Positions 15,383 to 24,102 of a DNA stretch of 64,000 nucleotides are shown here, one piece after another. The stretch comes from SIG603 sp964370115. GTDB lineage: Bacteria > Bacillota > Clostridia > Oscillospirales > Acutalibacteraceae. A program made the translations under genes and the position numbers. How positions within the stretch are numbered: the stretch's first letter is position 1; each line of letters starts with the position of its first letter. Location: contig CAYJIA010000001.1 of the NCBI GenBank assembly GCA_964370115.1, positions 1-64,000 on the forward strand, read 5' to 3'. The notes beneath the pieces were generated by a model, which was not told the origin of the DNA, searched no databases, and was given only the letters and a program-made list of their open reading frames with translations.

Positions 15383-16462
15383 ATGAAAAGTTTTAATGTA
15401 GGAATTATCGGATGCACAGGAATGGTTGGACAGCGCTTTGTGTCGCTTTTAGAAAATCACCCTTGGTTTAACGTGACAGCAATGGCGGCAAGTCCACGTT
15501 CTGCAGGCAAAAAATATGGCGATGTCGTAAACGGACGTTGGGCAATGCCTACAGCACTTCCTGAAAAATTTTCTGATATGATAATATATGATGCAACTGC
15601 TGACATAGAAAAAATTGTTGAGCTTGTTGACTTTGTTTTCTGTGCTGTTGATATGTCTAAAGCTGAAATAAAAGCTTTAGAAGAAGCCTATGCAAAGGCA
15701 GAGTGCCCTGTGGTATCAAATAACAGCGCAAACCGTGGGGTCAGCGATGTACCTATGATAGTACCCGAAATAAACGCAGACCACACCGACGTTATAGCCT
15801 CTCAAAGGGCAAGACTAGGCACAAAAAGAGGATTTGTCTCTGTAAAATCTAACTGTTCTTTACAAAGCTATGTCCCTGCAATTCACCCACTTATGGATTT
15901 AGGTGTTACTAAAATTTTAGCTTGTACTTATCAAGCTATATCAGGTGCTGGTAAAACATTTGAGACTATGCCTGAGATTATTGACAACATTATTCCATTC
16001 ATAGGCGGAGAAGAAGAAAAATCTGAGCAAGAGCCGCTTAAAATTTGGGGTACTGTAGAAAACGGACAAATCGTAAACGCTACTACACCGTCAATCACAA
16101 GCCAATGCTTTAGGGTTCCCGTAACAGACGGACACACTGCAGCTGTTTTTGTAAGCATGGATAAAAAAATCAGCAAAGAAGAAATTCTTAAACGCTGGAA
16201 AGAATTTAAAGGACCTGCACAAGAACTAGACTTACCAAGCGCACCAAAACAATTTTTAAATTATTTTGAAGAAGACAATAGACCACAAGCAAAACTGGAC
16301 AGAGACCTAGAAAACGGTATGGCTGTAAGCATAGGTAGACTTCGCGAAGACAGTCAATATGATTATAAATTTGTGTGCCTTTCACATAATACATTAAGAG
16401 GTGCCGCAGGTGGTGGCGTTCTTATGGCTGAACTTTTAGCAAAAAAAGGTTATTTTGATTAA
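15383..16462 (+). CDS. asd: Aspartate-semialdehyde dehydrogenase (archaeal/fungal type)
   Basis: 359 aa. It reduces aspartyl phosphate to aspartate semialdehyde, the branch point to lysine, threonine and methionine. The N-terminal NADP site (GCTGMVGQRFVSLLENHPWF) and overall length match the archaeal/fungal branch rather than the ~330-aa form usual in Bacillus. The nucleophile is the Cys in KSNCSLQSYV. First gene after the lysine riboswitch; SD AAGGTGAAATCA. dapA begins 25 nt after its stop. Confidence 0.95.
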   Translation: MKSFNVGIIGCTGMVGQRFVSLLENHPWFNVTAMAASPRSAGKKYGDVVNGRWAMPTALPEKFSDMIIYDATADIEKIVELVDFVFCAVDMSKAEIKALEEAYAKAECPVVSNNSANRGVSDVPMIVPEINADHTDVIASQRARLGTKRGFVSVKSNCSLQSYVPAIHPLMDLGVTKILACTYQAISGAGKTFETMPEIIDNIIPFIGGEEEKSEQEPLKIWGTVENGQIVNATTPSITSQCFRVPVTDGHTAAVFVSMDKKISKEEILKRWKEFKGPAQELDLPSAPKQFLNYFEEDNRPQAKLDRDLENGMAVSIGRLREDSQYDYKFVCLSHNTLRGAAGGGVLMAELLAKKGYFD

Positions 16463-16487
16463 TAAATAATTTAGGGAGGAACTTGAC

Positions 16488-17375
16488 ATGAAAAAACTAA
16501 TTTATGAAGGCTCAGGCGTTGCAATTGTCACTCCATTTGCCCAAAGTGGTGAAATCGACTGGGAAGCATTTGAAAGACTTATCGAATTTCAAATTGCAGG
16601 CGGAACAAAGGCAATTGTAGCATGCGGAACTACTGGAGAAGCGGCAACACTTTCCGAGGAAGAGCATGTTAATGTAATAAAATTTGTAGCAGACAAAGTA
16701 AATAAGCGTGTGCCTGTAATTGCAAGCACTGGTAGCAACGACACGATGTTTGCCGTAGAACTTTCCAAGGAAGCAGAAAAAATTGGTGTTGAAGGACTTT
16801 TACTTGTAACACCATACTACAACAAGACTTCTCAAAAAGGACTTGTTGAGAGCTTTTCTTATATCGCCGACAGCACAAATGTTCCTGCAATTGTCTACAA
16901 TGTACCATCAAGAACTACTGTAGATATATTGCCAGAAACTTACCTTGAGCTTTCAAAGCACCCAAATATAGTAGGTGTAAAAGAGGCGAGCCCTCTTATA
17001 AGCCGTGTTGCAGAAACACTTGCACTTTGCGGTGATAGTCTTGCAATTTACTCAGGTGACGACGTTAATACTCTACCTATGATGGCTTTAGGCGGTAAAG
17101 GTGTAATCTCAGTTTTTGCAAACATTCTTCCACAAAAAATGAATGAGTTATGTGAAAATATGCTCAAAGCAGACTATGCAGGCGCAAGAGCTTTACTTTC
17201 TCGTCATATTAAACTTATGGACGCAATGTTCGCTGATGTCAATCCTATTCCTGTAAAACAGGCGTTAGAGTATATGGGATACTGCCAAAATAAATGCAGA
17301 ATGCCGCTTACAGACATGACAGACAGTGGCAAAGAAAAACTAAAAACTGTTTTAGCCGAATATAATTTGGTTTAA
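16488..17375 (+). CDS. dapA: 4-hydroxy-tetrahydrodipicolinate synthase
   Basis: 295 aa TIM-barrel aldolase that joins aspartate semialdehyde and pyruvate. The Schiff-base lysine lies in GVKEAS, the catalytic tyrosine in VYNVPSRT, and the pyruvate-binding TTGEAATLS loop is intact. Second gene of the lysine operon, with an AGGGAGG site. The product feeds lysine and the diaminopimelate of peptidoglycan, and dipicolinate in spore formers. Confidence 0.97.
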   Translation: MKKLIYEGSGVAIVTPFAQSGEIDWEAFERLIEFQIAGGTKAIVACGTTGEAATLSEEEHVNVIKFVADKVNKRVPVIASTGSNDTMFAVELSKEAEKIGVEGLLLVTPYYNKTSQKGLVESFSYIADSTNVPAIVYNVPSRTTVDILPETYLELSKHPNIVGVKEASPLISRVAETLALCGDSLAIYSGDDVNTLPMMALGGKGVISVFANILPQKMNELCENMLKADYAGARALLSRHIKLMDAMFADVNPIPVKQALEYMGYCQNKCRMPLTDMTDSGKEKLKTVLAEYNLV

Positions 17376-17395
17376 ATATTGTGGAGGACGTCAAA

Positions 17396-18142
17396 ATGAC
17401 TAATATTATTCTGTGCGGTTGCATGGGTCACATGGGAAAGGTTATTACATCTATTGTTGAAAGCAATGAAAATTGCAAAATAGTTGCAGGTGTCGACATT
17501 AAGTCGTCAAACGATTTAGCTTTCCCCATTTATAAAAATATAGCCGATGTCAAAGAAAGCGCCGATGTCGTAGTAGATTTTTCTCACCCGTCGCTTTTAA
17601 CTCCAATACTCGACTTTGTAAAGTCAAGAAAAAATCTTTCTGTAGTGCTTTCAACCACAGGATATTCTATTGAACAAGTAAAAGAAATACAAGAAGCTTC
17701 TAATTTAGCCCCTGTTTTTTATTCAAGAAATATGTCACTTGGCATAAATTTACTTGTAGAGCTTTGCAAGAAAGCGGCAAAGGTTTTGGGGCCTGATTTT
17801 GATATCGAGGTAATAGAAAAGCATCATAACCAAAAAATAGACGCACCAAGCGGCACGGCACTTATGATAGCCGAAGGCATGAGCGAAGTGCGCGAGAGTC
17901 GCTATATGTACGACAGGCATACTCAACGAAAGAAAAGAGAAAAAGATGAAATCGGCATACACGCAGTGCGTGGCGGCACGATAGTAGGCGAGCACGAGGT
18001 AATTTTTGCTGGAAACCAAGAACTTATCTCAATCAGTCACAGTGCACAGTCTAAAGAACTTTTTGCCTACGGTGCAGTCAATGCAGCTGTATTTATGAAT
18101 GGCAAAGCAAGTGGACTTTACGATATGTCTGGATTAATTTAA
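17396..18142 (+). CDS. dapB: 4-hydroxy-tetrahydrodipicolinate reductase
   Basis: 248 aa. The N-terminal nucleotide-binding loop is GCMGHMGKVI; the catalytic and substrate region EKHHNQKIDAPSGTA is the DapB signature. It reduces the DapA product with NAD(P)H. The frame opens at GTG 17381, which is part of the GTGGAGG ribosome site, so ATG 17396 is the start. It sits between dapA and the ACT-domain gene. Confidence 0.96.
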   Translation: MTNIILCGCMGHMGKVITSIVESNENCKIVAGVDIKSSNDLAFPIYKNIADVKESADVVVDFSHPSLLTPILDFVKSRKNLSVVLSTTGYSIEQVKEIQEASNLAPVFYSRNMSLGINLLVELCKKAAKVLGPDFDIEVIEKHHNQKIDAPSGTALMIAEGMSEVRESRYMYDRHTQRKKREKDEIGIHAVRGGTIVGEHEVIFAGNQELISISHSAQSKELFAYGAVNAAVFMNGKASGLYDMSGLI

Positions 18143-18153
18143 TGAGGTGAACT

Positions 18154-18603
18154 ATGGCAACTTTAATTAGCACAGTAGAAAACATAACTCTTATAACTTT
18201 ACAGGGTGCACCTGCAAAGCTAAGTTTCATTACAGAAGTTTTTGACCGAATTTCTCAGAAAAATATCAATATCGATATGATTTCAATGGCTCCAACTCAC
18301 GCAGATGTAACGGAACTTTCCTTTACAATCTCCGACGACGACTTAATAAAGGTGCTAAGCTTTACGACTGAACTAAAAAAAGACATGGACGTAAAAGTTA
18401 TCGTCAGCAGTGTTAACCATAAAGTTTCAATTTTTGACGAAAATATGAAAAACACACCAGGCATAGCATCAAGAGTGTTCAAGGCGATTAAGCATGCCGC
18501 CGATATAAGGCTTATAACTACCTCAGAGGTAGAAATTAGCTTACTTGTGACAGAGGCAGACTATGACTTAGTCTTAGACTCTCTTTGCAAAGAATTTAAC
18601 TAA
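18154..18603 (+). CDS. Stand-alone tandem ACT-domain protein, aspartokinase regulatory-domain-like
   Basis: 149 aa made of two ACT domains only (about residues 8-75 and 85-149). The pattern resembles the C-terminal lysine-binding half of aspartokinase (INIDMISMAPTHADVTELSFTI, then NTPGIASRVFKAIKHAADIRLITTSE), but the kinase domain is absent. It has its own GAGGTGAACT site, 11 nt after dapB, and ends at a strong terminator, so it is a true gene and not the tail of a broken lysC. Likely a lysine sensor or regulatory subunit for an aspartokinase encoded elsewhere; that part is inference. Confidence 0.75.
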   Translation: MATLISTVENITLITLQGAPAKLSFITEVFDRISQKNINIDMISMAPTHADVTELSFTISDDDLIKVLSFTTELKKDMDVKVIVSSVNHKVSIFDENMKNTPGIASRVFKAIKHAADIRLITTSEVEISLLVTEADYDLVLDSLCKEFN

Positions 18604-18610
18604 ATATTTA

Positions 18611-18650
18611 AATCCGTCATAGATGCTAACTTATCTATGACGGATTTTTT
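18611..18650 (+). terminator. Terminator of the lysine operon
   Basis: A perfect 14-bp stem (18611-18624 with 18633-18646) followed by a T-run lies 7 nt after the ACT gene. Confidence 0.93.
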
Positions 18651-18660
18651 ATATAAAAAT

Positions 18661-18732
18661 TTAGTCAGCCTCTCCACTTTCGGTCGAAACTTCGGGTGCC
18701 GTTTCTTCAAACTTTGGCGCCTCTATAGGTTC
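18661..18732 (-). CDS. C-terminal tail of an unknown protein, cut by an assembly gap
   Basis: Read on the minus strand, the bases before the gap give 23 codons ending in TAA at 18663-18661: an acidic, Pro/Glu/Thr-rich tail (EPIEAPKFEETAPEVS and more). Such tails end many surface or ribosome-associated proteins, so no identity can be given. The gene enters the run of N at 18733. A low-complexity repeat in it may be the reason for the gap. Confidence 0.4.
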   Translation of the reverse strand, partial: EPIEAPKFEETAPEVSTESGEAD

Positions 18733-18832
18733 NNNNNNNNNNNNNNNNNNNNNNNNNNNNNNNNNNNNNNNNNNNNNNNNNNNNNNNNNNNNNNNNNNNN
18801 NNNNNNNNNNNNNNNNNNNNNNNNNNNNNNNN
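18733..18832. other. Assembly gap, 100 N
   Basis: Exactly 100 N, the usual placeholder for a gap of unknown size. It interrupts the minus-strand gene whose tail lies at 18661-18732. Confidence 0.98.
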
Positions 18833-18865
18833 AAAAAAATTTAGTAAAACTTTTATTTTTACACA

Positions 18866-18895
18866 AAAATAAAGTATAGGAAACACTCCTATACT
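18866..18895 (-). terminator. Terminator of the aldo/keto reductase gene
   Basis: A perfect 9-bp stem (18895-18887 with 18881-18873) is followed on the minus strand by TTTATTTTT, 35 nt after the aldo/keto reductase stop. Confidence 0.8.
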
Positions 18896-18929
18896 CTATT
18901 TATTCTATCTTATTTATTAAATTAAAGCC

Positions 18930-19790
18930 TTAAAAAAAGAATTTATCACCAATCTTTGGTAGTTCACTTTGTAAAAGTTGCCTTTCACTGTCTGTCAAAG
19001 GTTTCACTATTTCGTCTGCGTGTTCTACTGCAAAAGTAAAGTTTTCTATATTGCCAGGCGGCACCATAGAGTCTATACCCATTTCAAAAGCATATTTAAT
19101 AGCTGCTATGGTAAACTCTTTATTGTCCGTTATAGGCATACACCATGACTTTGGAAAACGTGAGTTTTCTTTTTCTTTGTCGTCTGCCCAAGCCCTGTGT
19201 ATCATTGATTTCATTCCGAGGTATCCAAAGTTTTTCTCTTTTTTAAGCTGAGAAATTCTTGAGCCAAAACCTTTTTCCATGTCAAGCGCCCAGTTTGTTG
19301 GGAACAAAACTGTATCAAAATCATAAAGCTCAAAAGCTCTTAAAGCAGCTTGTTCGCTGTGGCAAGTAACTCCTAGATTTTTAATAACGCCCTCTTCTTT
19401 TAACTTAATTAACCTAGAAAACAAGCCATCATTTTTAAATGCCTCTTCTAAATCTGGCACATTTTGTAATGCATGAAGTTGATATACATCAAAATAATCT
19501 GTATGTAAAAGCTTTAACGATGTCTCAAATTCTCTCATCGCTGGGTCGAGTTTTCGCTCTGTTGTCTTACAGGCAAGATATATATCTTTTCTGTAAGCTT
19601 TTAACGAATTTCCTAGTTTCTCCTGCGCATCACCATAAGTCGGTGCAACATCAAAATAGTTAATTCCGTTTTTAACTGCGTACTCTACATATTTATCCGA
19701 GTTATCTTGTCCGTCATCCATAGACACTATACCGCCGTAAAGCACTCTTGAAATTTCCAAACCTGTTTTGCCTAAAGTCATTTTTGTCAT
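18930..19790 (-). CDS. Aldo/keto reductase
   Basis: 286 aa, one TIM barrel. The catalytic tetrad is in place: Asp and Tyr in YFDVAPTYGDAQEKLG, Lys in ACKTTER, His in YQLHAL. These enzymes reduce aldehydes or ketones, or oxidise sugar alcohols, with NAD(P)H. It lies 19 nt downstream of a GH43 xylosidase-like gene on the same strand, so a role in sugar metabolism is plausible but not shown. ATG 19790 follows GGGAGG. Confidence 0.88.
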   Translation of the reverse strand: MTKMTLGKTGLEISRVLYGGIVSMDDGQDNSDKYVEYAVKNGINYFDVAPTYGDAQEKLGNSLKAYRKDIYLACKTTERKLDPAMREFETSLKLLHTDYFDVYQLHALQNVPDLEEAFKNDGLFSRLIKLKEEGVIKNLGVTCHSEQAALRAFELYDFDTVLFPTNWALDMEKGFGSRISQLKKEKNFGYLGMKSMIHRAWADDKEKENSRFPKSWCMPITDNKEFTIAAIKYAFEMGIDSMVPPGNIENFTFAVEHADEIVKPLTDSERQLLQSELPKIGDKFFF

Positions 19791-19809
19791 GATTAAAGCC
19801 TCCCTTAAA

Positions 19810-21408
19810 TTAATTATTATTTATATTTTCTATATACGAAAAACTATCAAAATCTGCGTGTAACTTTTGCCCAGTAAGGTCCACTACCGCCATTCCGACA
19901 AACGCACCTGTAAAGCAAGCGACTGCCGATGAAGTTTTTCCTACATAGTCGTCCGACAACTGTCCCGAATAAAATTCTTTGTCCACTGCGATATATCTAT
20001 GTGCATCAAAAGAATAACTAAAGCATATTTTCTCATTTAAAACATTTGCCCTTAGGTAGACATATTCTAATCCCTCAGGAATTTTCACATCATCTAAGTA
20101 CTCATTATAAATCTCACCTTTATCCAAATGAGAAAGTTTTATAATTCTGTTTTTATTATCATCTGCCGTCACAGAAAGAAATATCCAGTTATCTGTGTTG
20201 TAGTAGAGTGTGAGTCCAGCCGATTGTTGAAAGTCCTTTGGATAAAACGACAATTTTATTTCAGCTTCAAAATTCATGCTCTGCCAACGCCTTGCCACAT
20301 GTGCCTGCGTAAAACGAGATGTCAAACTCTCTCTGCCATATATCCTTAAATGACTTTTTCTTTCTATAAGCGAAATATTATCACCTAGCGGAATTCTTAG
20401 CGTTTGGTAATTAATATTTAAATTTTTATCCTCAAAATCGTCTTTACCGCACCAAGTTTCTTCTTGTTTTACTTCTTCAAGACCTAAAATTTCTACTTCA
20501 TTCTCTGCATAAACTCCACCTTCTACATAAGGCCAGTCGTTTTTCCAGTAAAGTTTTTGCAGTGCTGTTTCTCTGCCTAATGGACAATCGCCTTTTTCTG
20601 ACAATGGCCTACTACAAAGGTGAACCAAGTACCAATTTCCATTACCATCGTCTACAAACGAGGCATGACCTGTCTTTTGCAGCGGATTTTTCGGATTATC
20701 AAGTGCGCATAAAATCGGATTTTGCGGATGCACTTCATATTCACCCATTAAACTTTTGCTTCTCGCCACGGTGACTGCGTGTTCATATCCTGTGCCACCC
20801 TCGGCGACTACTAGATAATAATATCCGTCTTTTTTATAGATATGAGGGCCCTCGGTAAGTTTTATTTCAGAGCCTTTAAATATTGTCTTAATCTCGCCAA
20901 TTAGCTTCTTTTGCTCGTGACAGTACTCTTGTATCACTATACCCTTAAACGGATGTTTATTTGGTCTGTGATCCCAAACCATGTTAATAAGGTACTTTCT
21001 GCCATCGTCATCGTGAAACAGTGATGGGTCAAACCCTGAGCTATTAAGGTAAATCGGTTCGCTCCAATCTCCCATAATATCATCGCTTGTCACAAGGTAA
21101 TTTGGCGTGTCCTTATGATGAACCCCAACGCGCTTTACATCTGTGTATATAAGCCAATATAGATTATCTGCCTTTGAAAGGCACGGTGCCCAAACACCAC
21201 CCGAGTCATCATTCCCCTTCATATCCAGTTGTGAAATTCTGTCCAAAGGGCGCTTGATGAGTTTCCAGTTTTTTAAGTCTTTTGAATGATGTATTTGCAC
21301 ACCTGGAAACCATTCAAAAGTCGAAGTTGCTATGTAAAAATCGTCTTTATCTCTCATAATTGACGGGTCAGGGTTAAATCCCTTCAAAATTGGGTTTATG
21401 GCTTTCAT
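19810..21408 (-). CDS. Glycoside hydrolase family 43 (beta-xylosidase-like)
   Basis: 532 aa, no signal peptide, so probably cytosolic. An N-terminal five-bladed propeller begins with NPILKGFNPDPS, holding the general-base Asp; SGFDPSLFHDDDG holds the pKa-tuning Asp, and KLTEGPHIYK the acid Glu. From about residue 325 a C-terminal beta-sandwich follows, as in GH43 beta-xylosidases of the XynB type. It would cleave xylose or arabinose from imported plant oligosaccharides. Probably co-transcribed with the aldo/keto reductase after it. No transporter genes are next to it. Confidence 0.9.
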   Translation of the reverse strand: MKAINPILKGFNPDPSIMRDKDDFYIATSTFEWFPGVQIHHSKDLKNWKLIKRPLDRISQLDMKGNDDSGGVWAPCLSKADNLYWLIYTDVKRVGVHHKDTPNYLVTSDDIMGDWSEPIYLNSSGFDPSLFHDDDGRKYLINMVWDHRPNKHPFKGIVIQEYCHEQKKLIGEIKTIFKGSEIKLTEGPHIYKKDGYYYLVVAEGGTGYEHAVTVARSKSLMGEYEVHPQNPILCALDNPKNPLQKTGHASFVDDGNGNWYLVHLCSRPLSEKGDCPLGRETALQKLYWKNDWPYVEGGVYAENEVEILGLEEVKQEETWCGKDDFEDKNLNINYQTLRIPLGDNISLIERKSHLRIYGRESLTSRFTQAHVARRWQSMNFEAEIKLSFYPKDFQQSAGLTLYYNTDNWIFLSVTADDNKNRIIKLSHLDKGEIYNEYLDDVKIPEGLEYVYLRANVLNEKICFSYSFDAHRYIAVDKEFYSGQLSDDYVGKTSSAVACFTGAFVGMAVVDLTGQKLHADFDSFSYIENINNN

Positions 21409-21422
21409 TCATCTATCCCCTT

Positions 21423-21767
21423 TTACTCAATATATAAATATTTGACTAGCATTTCATATGTTTTATCCCCTATACCGTCAATATTTTTAAGCTCTTCTAG
21501 GTATTTAAAACCACCATTTTCTGTGCGGTAGTCGATTATTTTTTGTGCCGTAACTTCGCCAATACCATCAATTTTTACAAGGCTTTCAAAATCAGCACTG
21601 TTTAAGTCAACCGCACTATCGTTTAAAGCGATTGAAGCGGCATCGTCGTTTGTATAATTTACAATCTCTATCGGCTGTCTATAAACGAAAGTAAAAAAGA
21701 TAATAAGGAAAATAACAATTATAGCAGGAATAATAATGCCTAATAAACTTTTTCTTTCATCGCTCAT
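21423..21767 (-). CDS. ComEA-like helix-hairpin-helix protein
   Basis: 114 aa. A single N-terminal membrane helix (about residues 8-27) is followed after a linker by two helix-hairpin-helix motifs: LVKIDGIGEVTAQKIIDYR and LKNIDGIGDKTYEMLVKYL. This is the layout of ComEA, the membrane-held DNA receptor of competence, though it lacks the longer linker domain. No other com genes are near. ATG 21767 is preferred to GTG 21776, which lies in the GGTGAGAG ribosome site. It overlaps the rluD-family gene by 11 nt. Confidence 0.82.
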   Translation of the reverse strand: MSDERKSLLGIIIPAIIVIFLIIFFTFVYRQPIEIVNYTNDDAASIALNDSAVDLNSADFESLVKIDGIGEVTAQKIIDYRTENGGFKYLEELKNIDGIGDKTYEMLVKYLYIE

Positions 21768-22692
21768 AACTCTCACCGACTGTTTTACGTTTTTTTATAA
21801 AATCTTCAAAAATCTTTGGAGGACTAGATGTAAACTCTAAGTACTCACCTGTTTTTGGGTGGATAAACCCTATTAAATATGCATGTAGACATTGACCATT
21901 AAGTGAGTTTATCACCTTTTTTGGACCATAGACAGGGTCACCTGCAACTGGATGCCCTAAATATGCCATATGTACGCGTATTTGATGAGTTCTTCCCGTC
22001 TCTAACTTTAATTTTGCATAAGTAAAGTCCTTAAGCTCTTCTAGCACCTCATAATGAGTTATGGCATTTCTAGCCGTACCAGAGGCTATTACAGCCATTT
22101 TCTTCCTATCTTTAGGGTTTCTACCTATCGGCGCGTCAATAGTACCGCTATCTGTCTTCACCCTACCATAAACTACTGCAAGATATTCTCTTTTAAAAGA
22201 ATGTTCTTTTATTTGCTCTGCCAAGTTTTTGTGGGCAAAGTCGTTTTTAGCAACTATTAGAAGTCCAGACGTGTCCTTGTCTATCCTATGCACTATTCCA
22301 GGTCTTAATACGCCGTTTATCCCCGAAAGCGAGTCTTTACAATGATACATCAAGGCATTTACCAAAGTATGCTCATAATTTCCCGGTGCTGGGTGCACCA
22401 CCATTCCTTTTGCCTTATTCACAACAAGCAAATATTCGTCCTCATAAACTATATCAAGTGGAATATTCTCTGCGGTTATTTCAGGCTCAACTAAAGATGG
22501 AACTTCAAAATCTATCTTATCGCCTTCCTTGACCTTAGAATTTTTTGTCGCTATTTTTCCATTGATGAATATTAATCCATCATTTGCGTAATTTTGTATT
22601 TGTGAACGTGAAAATTCAGGGTGTGCAGTACAAATAATTTTGTCTACACGCCCTGTTTGAGTACTTATTAAATTATAAACAGAATTATACAT
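21757..22692 (-). CDS. RluA/RluD family pseudouridine synthase
   Basis: 311 aa. An N-terminal S4 RNA-binding domain (about residues 12-60) precedes the catalytic domain with HRIDKDTSGLLIVAKN, whose first Asp attacks the uridine, and the late GRTHQIRVH motif. It converts uridines in 23S rRNA, probably those of helix 69 if a true RluD. It sits directly after lspA, a gene order common in Firmicutes (lspA then yluY-type synthase). ATG 22692 follows GAGGCAGA. Confidence 0.93.
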   Translation of the reverse strand: MYNSVYNLISTQTGRVDKIICTAHPEFSRSQIQNYANDGLIFINGKIATKNSKVKEGDKIDFEVPSLVEPEITAENIPLDIVYEDEYLLVVNKAKGMVVHPAPGNYEHTLVNALMYHCKDSLSGINGVLRPGIVHRIDKDTSGLLIVAKNDFAHKNLAEQIKEHSFKREYLAVVYGRVKTDSGTIDAPIGRNPKDRKKMAVIASGTARNAITHYEVLEELKDFTYAKLKLETGRTHQIRVHMAYLGHPVAGDPVYGPKKVINSLNGQCLHAYLIGFIHPKTGEYLEFTSSPPKIFEDFIKKRKTVGESYER

Positions 22693-22698
22693 ATATTA

Positions 22699-23211
22699 TC
22701 ATTCTGCCTCTTTTCCAATTAAATTTTCTTCATTTTCAGAATTTTCTTCTATTTCATTTGGCTTTTTTTCTTTCATAAAGAAAAGAATATGAATAGAAAG
22801 CGCTATAATACCTGAAACCACACATACATCAGCAAAATTGAAAATATAGTCAAAAAAGCTAAAGTGTATAAAGTCTACTACATAGCCCAAGAAAATTCTA
22901 TCGATTAAATTGCCTATGCCACCTGCCACTACTGTAATACACCCAAAATAGGTGAAAAAATCGTGATTTTTATACCTGAACATCATTATTAAAATGACAA
23001 CGGATAAAATAACCGAAAATATGGCAAAAAACCAGCTAGAGTCAGGAAAAAGCCCAAAAGACGTTCCTGTGTTTTCAAGATATCTAAACTCCAAGAAACC
23101 CGGTATCAAATCAATATATGAAACGGGTTTAACATGAGTTACAACAAGCATCTTTGTCAGTTGGTCTAAGGCGGTCAACACAGCAATTAATATAAGTGAT
23201 ATTATCGCCAA
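22699..23211 (-). CDS. lspA: Lipoprotein signal peptidase
   Basis: 170 aa with four membrane helices. The aspartyl protease residues are in GGIGNLIDRIFLGYVVDFIHF (Asp in NLIDR) and FNFADVCV. It removes signal peptides from prolipoproteins such as the lipoprotein at 57522-58733. The C-terminal tail is unusually acidic and Asn/Glu-rich. TTG 23211 is 8 nt after GGAGG; no ATG fits. It lies 19 nt after divIVA. Confidence 0.95.
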   Translation of the reverse strand: MAIISLILIAVLTALDQLTKMLVVTHVKPVSYIDLIPGFLEFRYLENTGTSFGLFPDSSWFFAIFSVILSVVILIMMFRYKNHDFFTYFGCITVVAGGIGNLIDRIFLGYVVDFIHFSFFDYIFNFADVCVVSGIIALSIHILFFMKEKKPNEIEENSENEENLIGKEAE

Positions 23212-23230
23212 AAGTTATGCCTCCGTCAAA

Positions 23231-24088
23231 TTATTTTTTTAGATTAATCTCATCACCAAACTCTAAAGAGCTGTAAAGTGATTCTCTCTCTTTTTGCACA
23301 CCACTTGTGACAGTGTCAAAGTCTATCGTGTGAAATTTGTCGTCACTGCTTGAGCTTGAAATATCTGTTGTTTCAAATTCAGTAGTAGATGACAAATCAA
23401 TATCAGGAATAAAATTATCAAAATCTTCAATTTCTTCTACTTGATTAGAAAAATTTTCTTCTTGAGCCATTTTTTCTTGAATTGCTCTTTCTGTCTCTTC
23501 TTGAAGTTTTTTCTCTTCGGCAGCTTTTTGTGCGTTATCTGCCTCTCTTTGTTCAAGCTCGGCACTATAGTCTGGTATCGCTTCAACAGAACTTATGTGG
23601 TTTCTATACATTTCATATAGATTTGCCCTAAACGCAGAGACTTCTGCCTTTATAGCGTCAAGCTCTCTTTGTTTTTCTGCAATTTTAAACTCATAGTTTT
23701 TAATTAAATCTACAGTTTTCTTTTTTGCTTCATCCATTGCTGTGTCGGCTTTTTGATTAGCTTCGCTTAAAATTTGCTCTGCTTTATCCTTTGCCTCTTT
23801 AATTGAAGCGTTAGAGACTTTTTGAGCGCTTAAAAGTATGTCTTTAATGCCGTTTTCGTCTTCTTTATATTCTTCAACTTTATATGCAAGCACTTGTAGC
23901 TTTTCTTTAAGCTCATTGTTTTTTGCAAGTAAATCTGTAGCCTTTTGTTTATATGCATGGTGCTCTTTTAAAAGAGTAGTAAAAGACGCACTAACTTCGT
24001 CTATAAATTCATCTACGTCTTCTGGTCTATAACCTGAAAAATTCGATTTTCTAAAGCTTACCTCGTTAATTTGTTTTAATGTCAACAT
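23231..24088 (-). CDS. divIVA: Cell-division initiation protein DivIVA
   Basis: 285 aa. The first ~60 residues contain the membrane-curvature-binding segment (LTLKQINEVSFRKSNFSGYR followed by EDVDEFID); the middle is a long coiled coil (about 60-200); the C-terminal third is acidic and Ser/Thr-rich, longer than in Bacillus. DivIVA marks the poles and division site. It follows sepF and ylmH in the conserved Gram-positive division cluster. Confidence 0.92.
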   Translation of the reverse strand: MLTLKQINEVSFRKSNFSGYRPEDVDEFIDEVSASFTTLLKEHHAYKQKATDLLAKNNELKEKLQVLAYKVEEYKEDENGIKDILLSAQKVSNASIKEAKDKAEQILSEANQKADTAMDEAKKKTVDLIKNYEFKIAEKQRELDAIKAEVSAFRANLYEMYRNHISSVEAIPDYSAELEQREADNAQKAAEEKKLQEETERAIQEKMAQEENFSNQVEEIEDFDNFIPDIDLSSTTEFETTDISSSSSDDKFHTIDFDTVTSGVQKERESLYSSLEFGDEINLKK

Positions 24089-24102
24089 TTTAAAATGCCC
24101 CC

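Noticed and set aside
18637..18879. An open frame spanning the first assembly gap
   Set aside because: It consists mostly of N and overlaps a terminator; the real coding sign here is on the minus strand.
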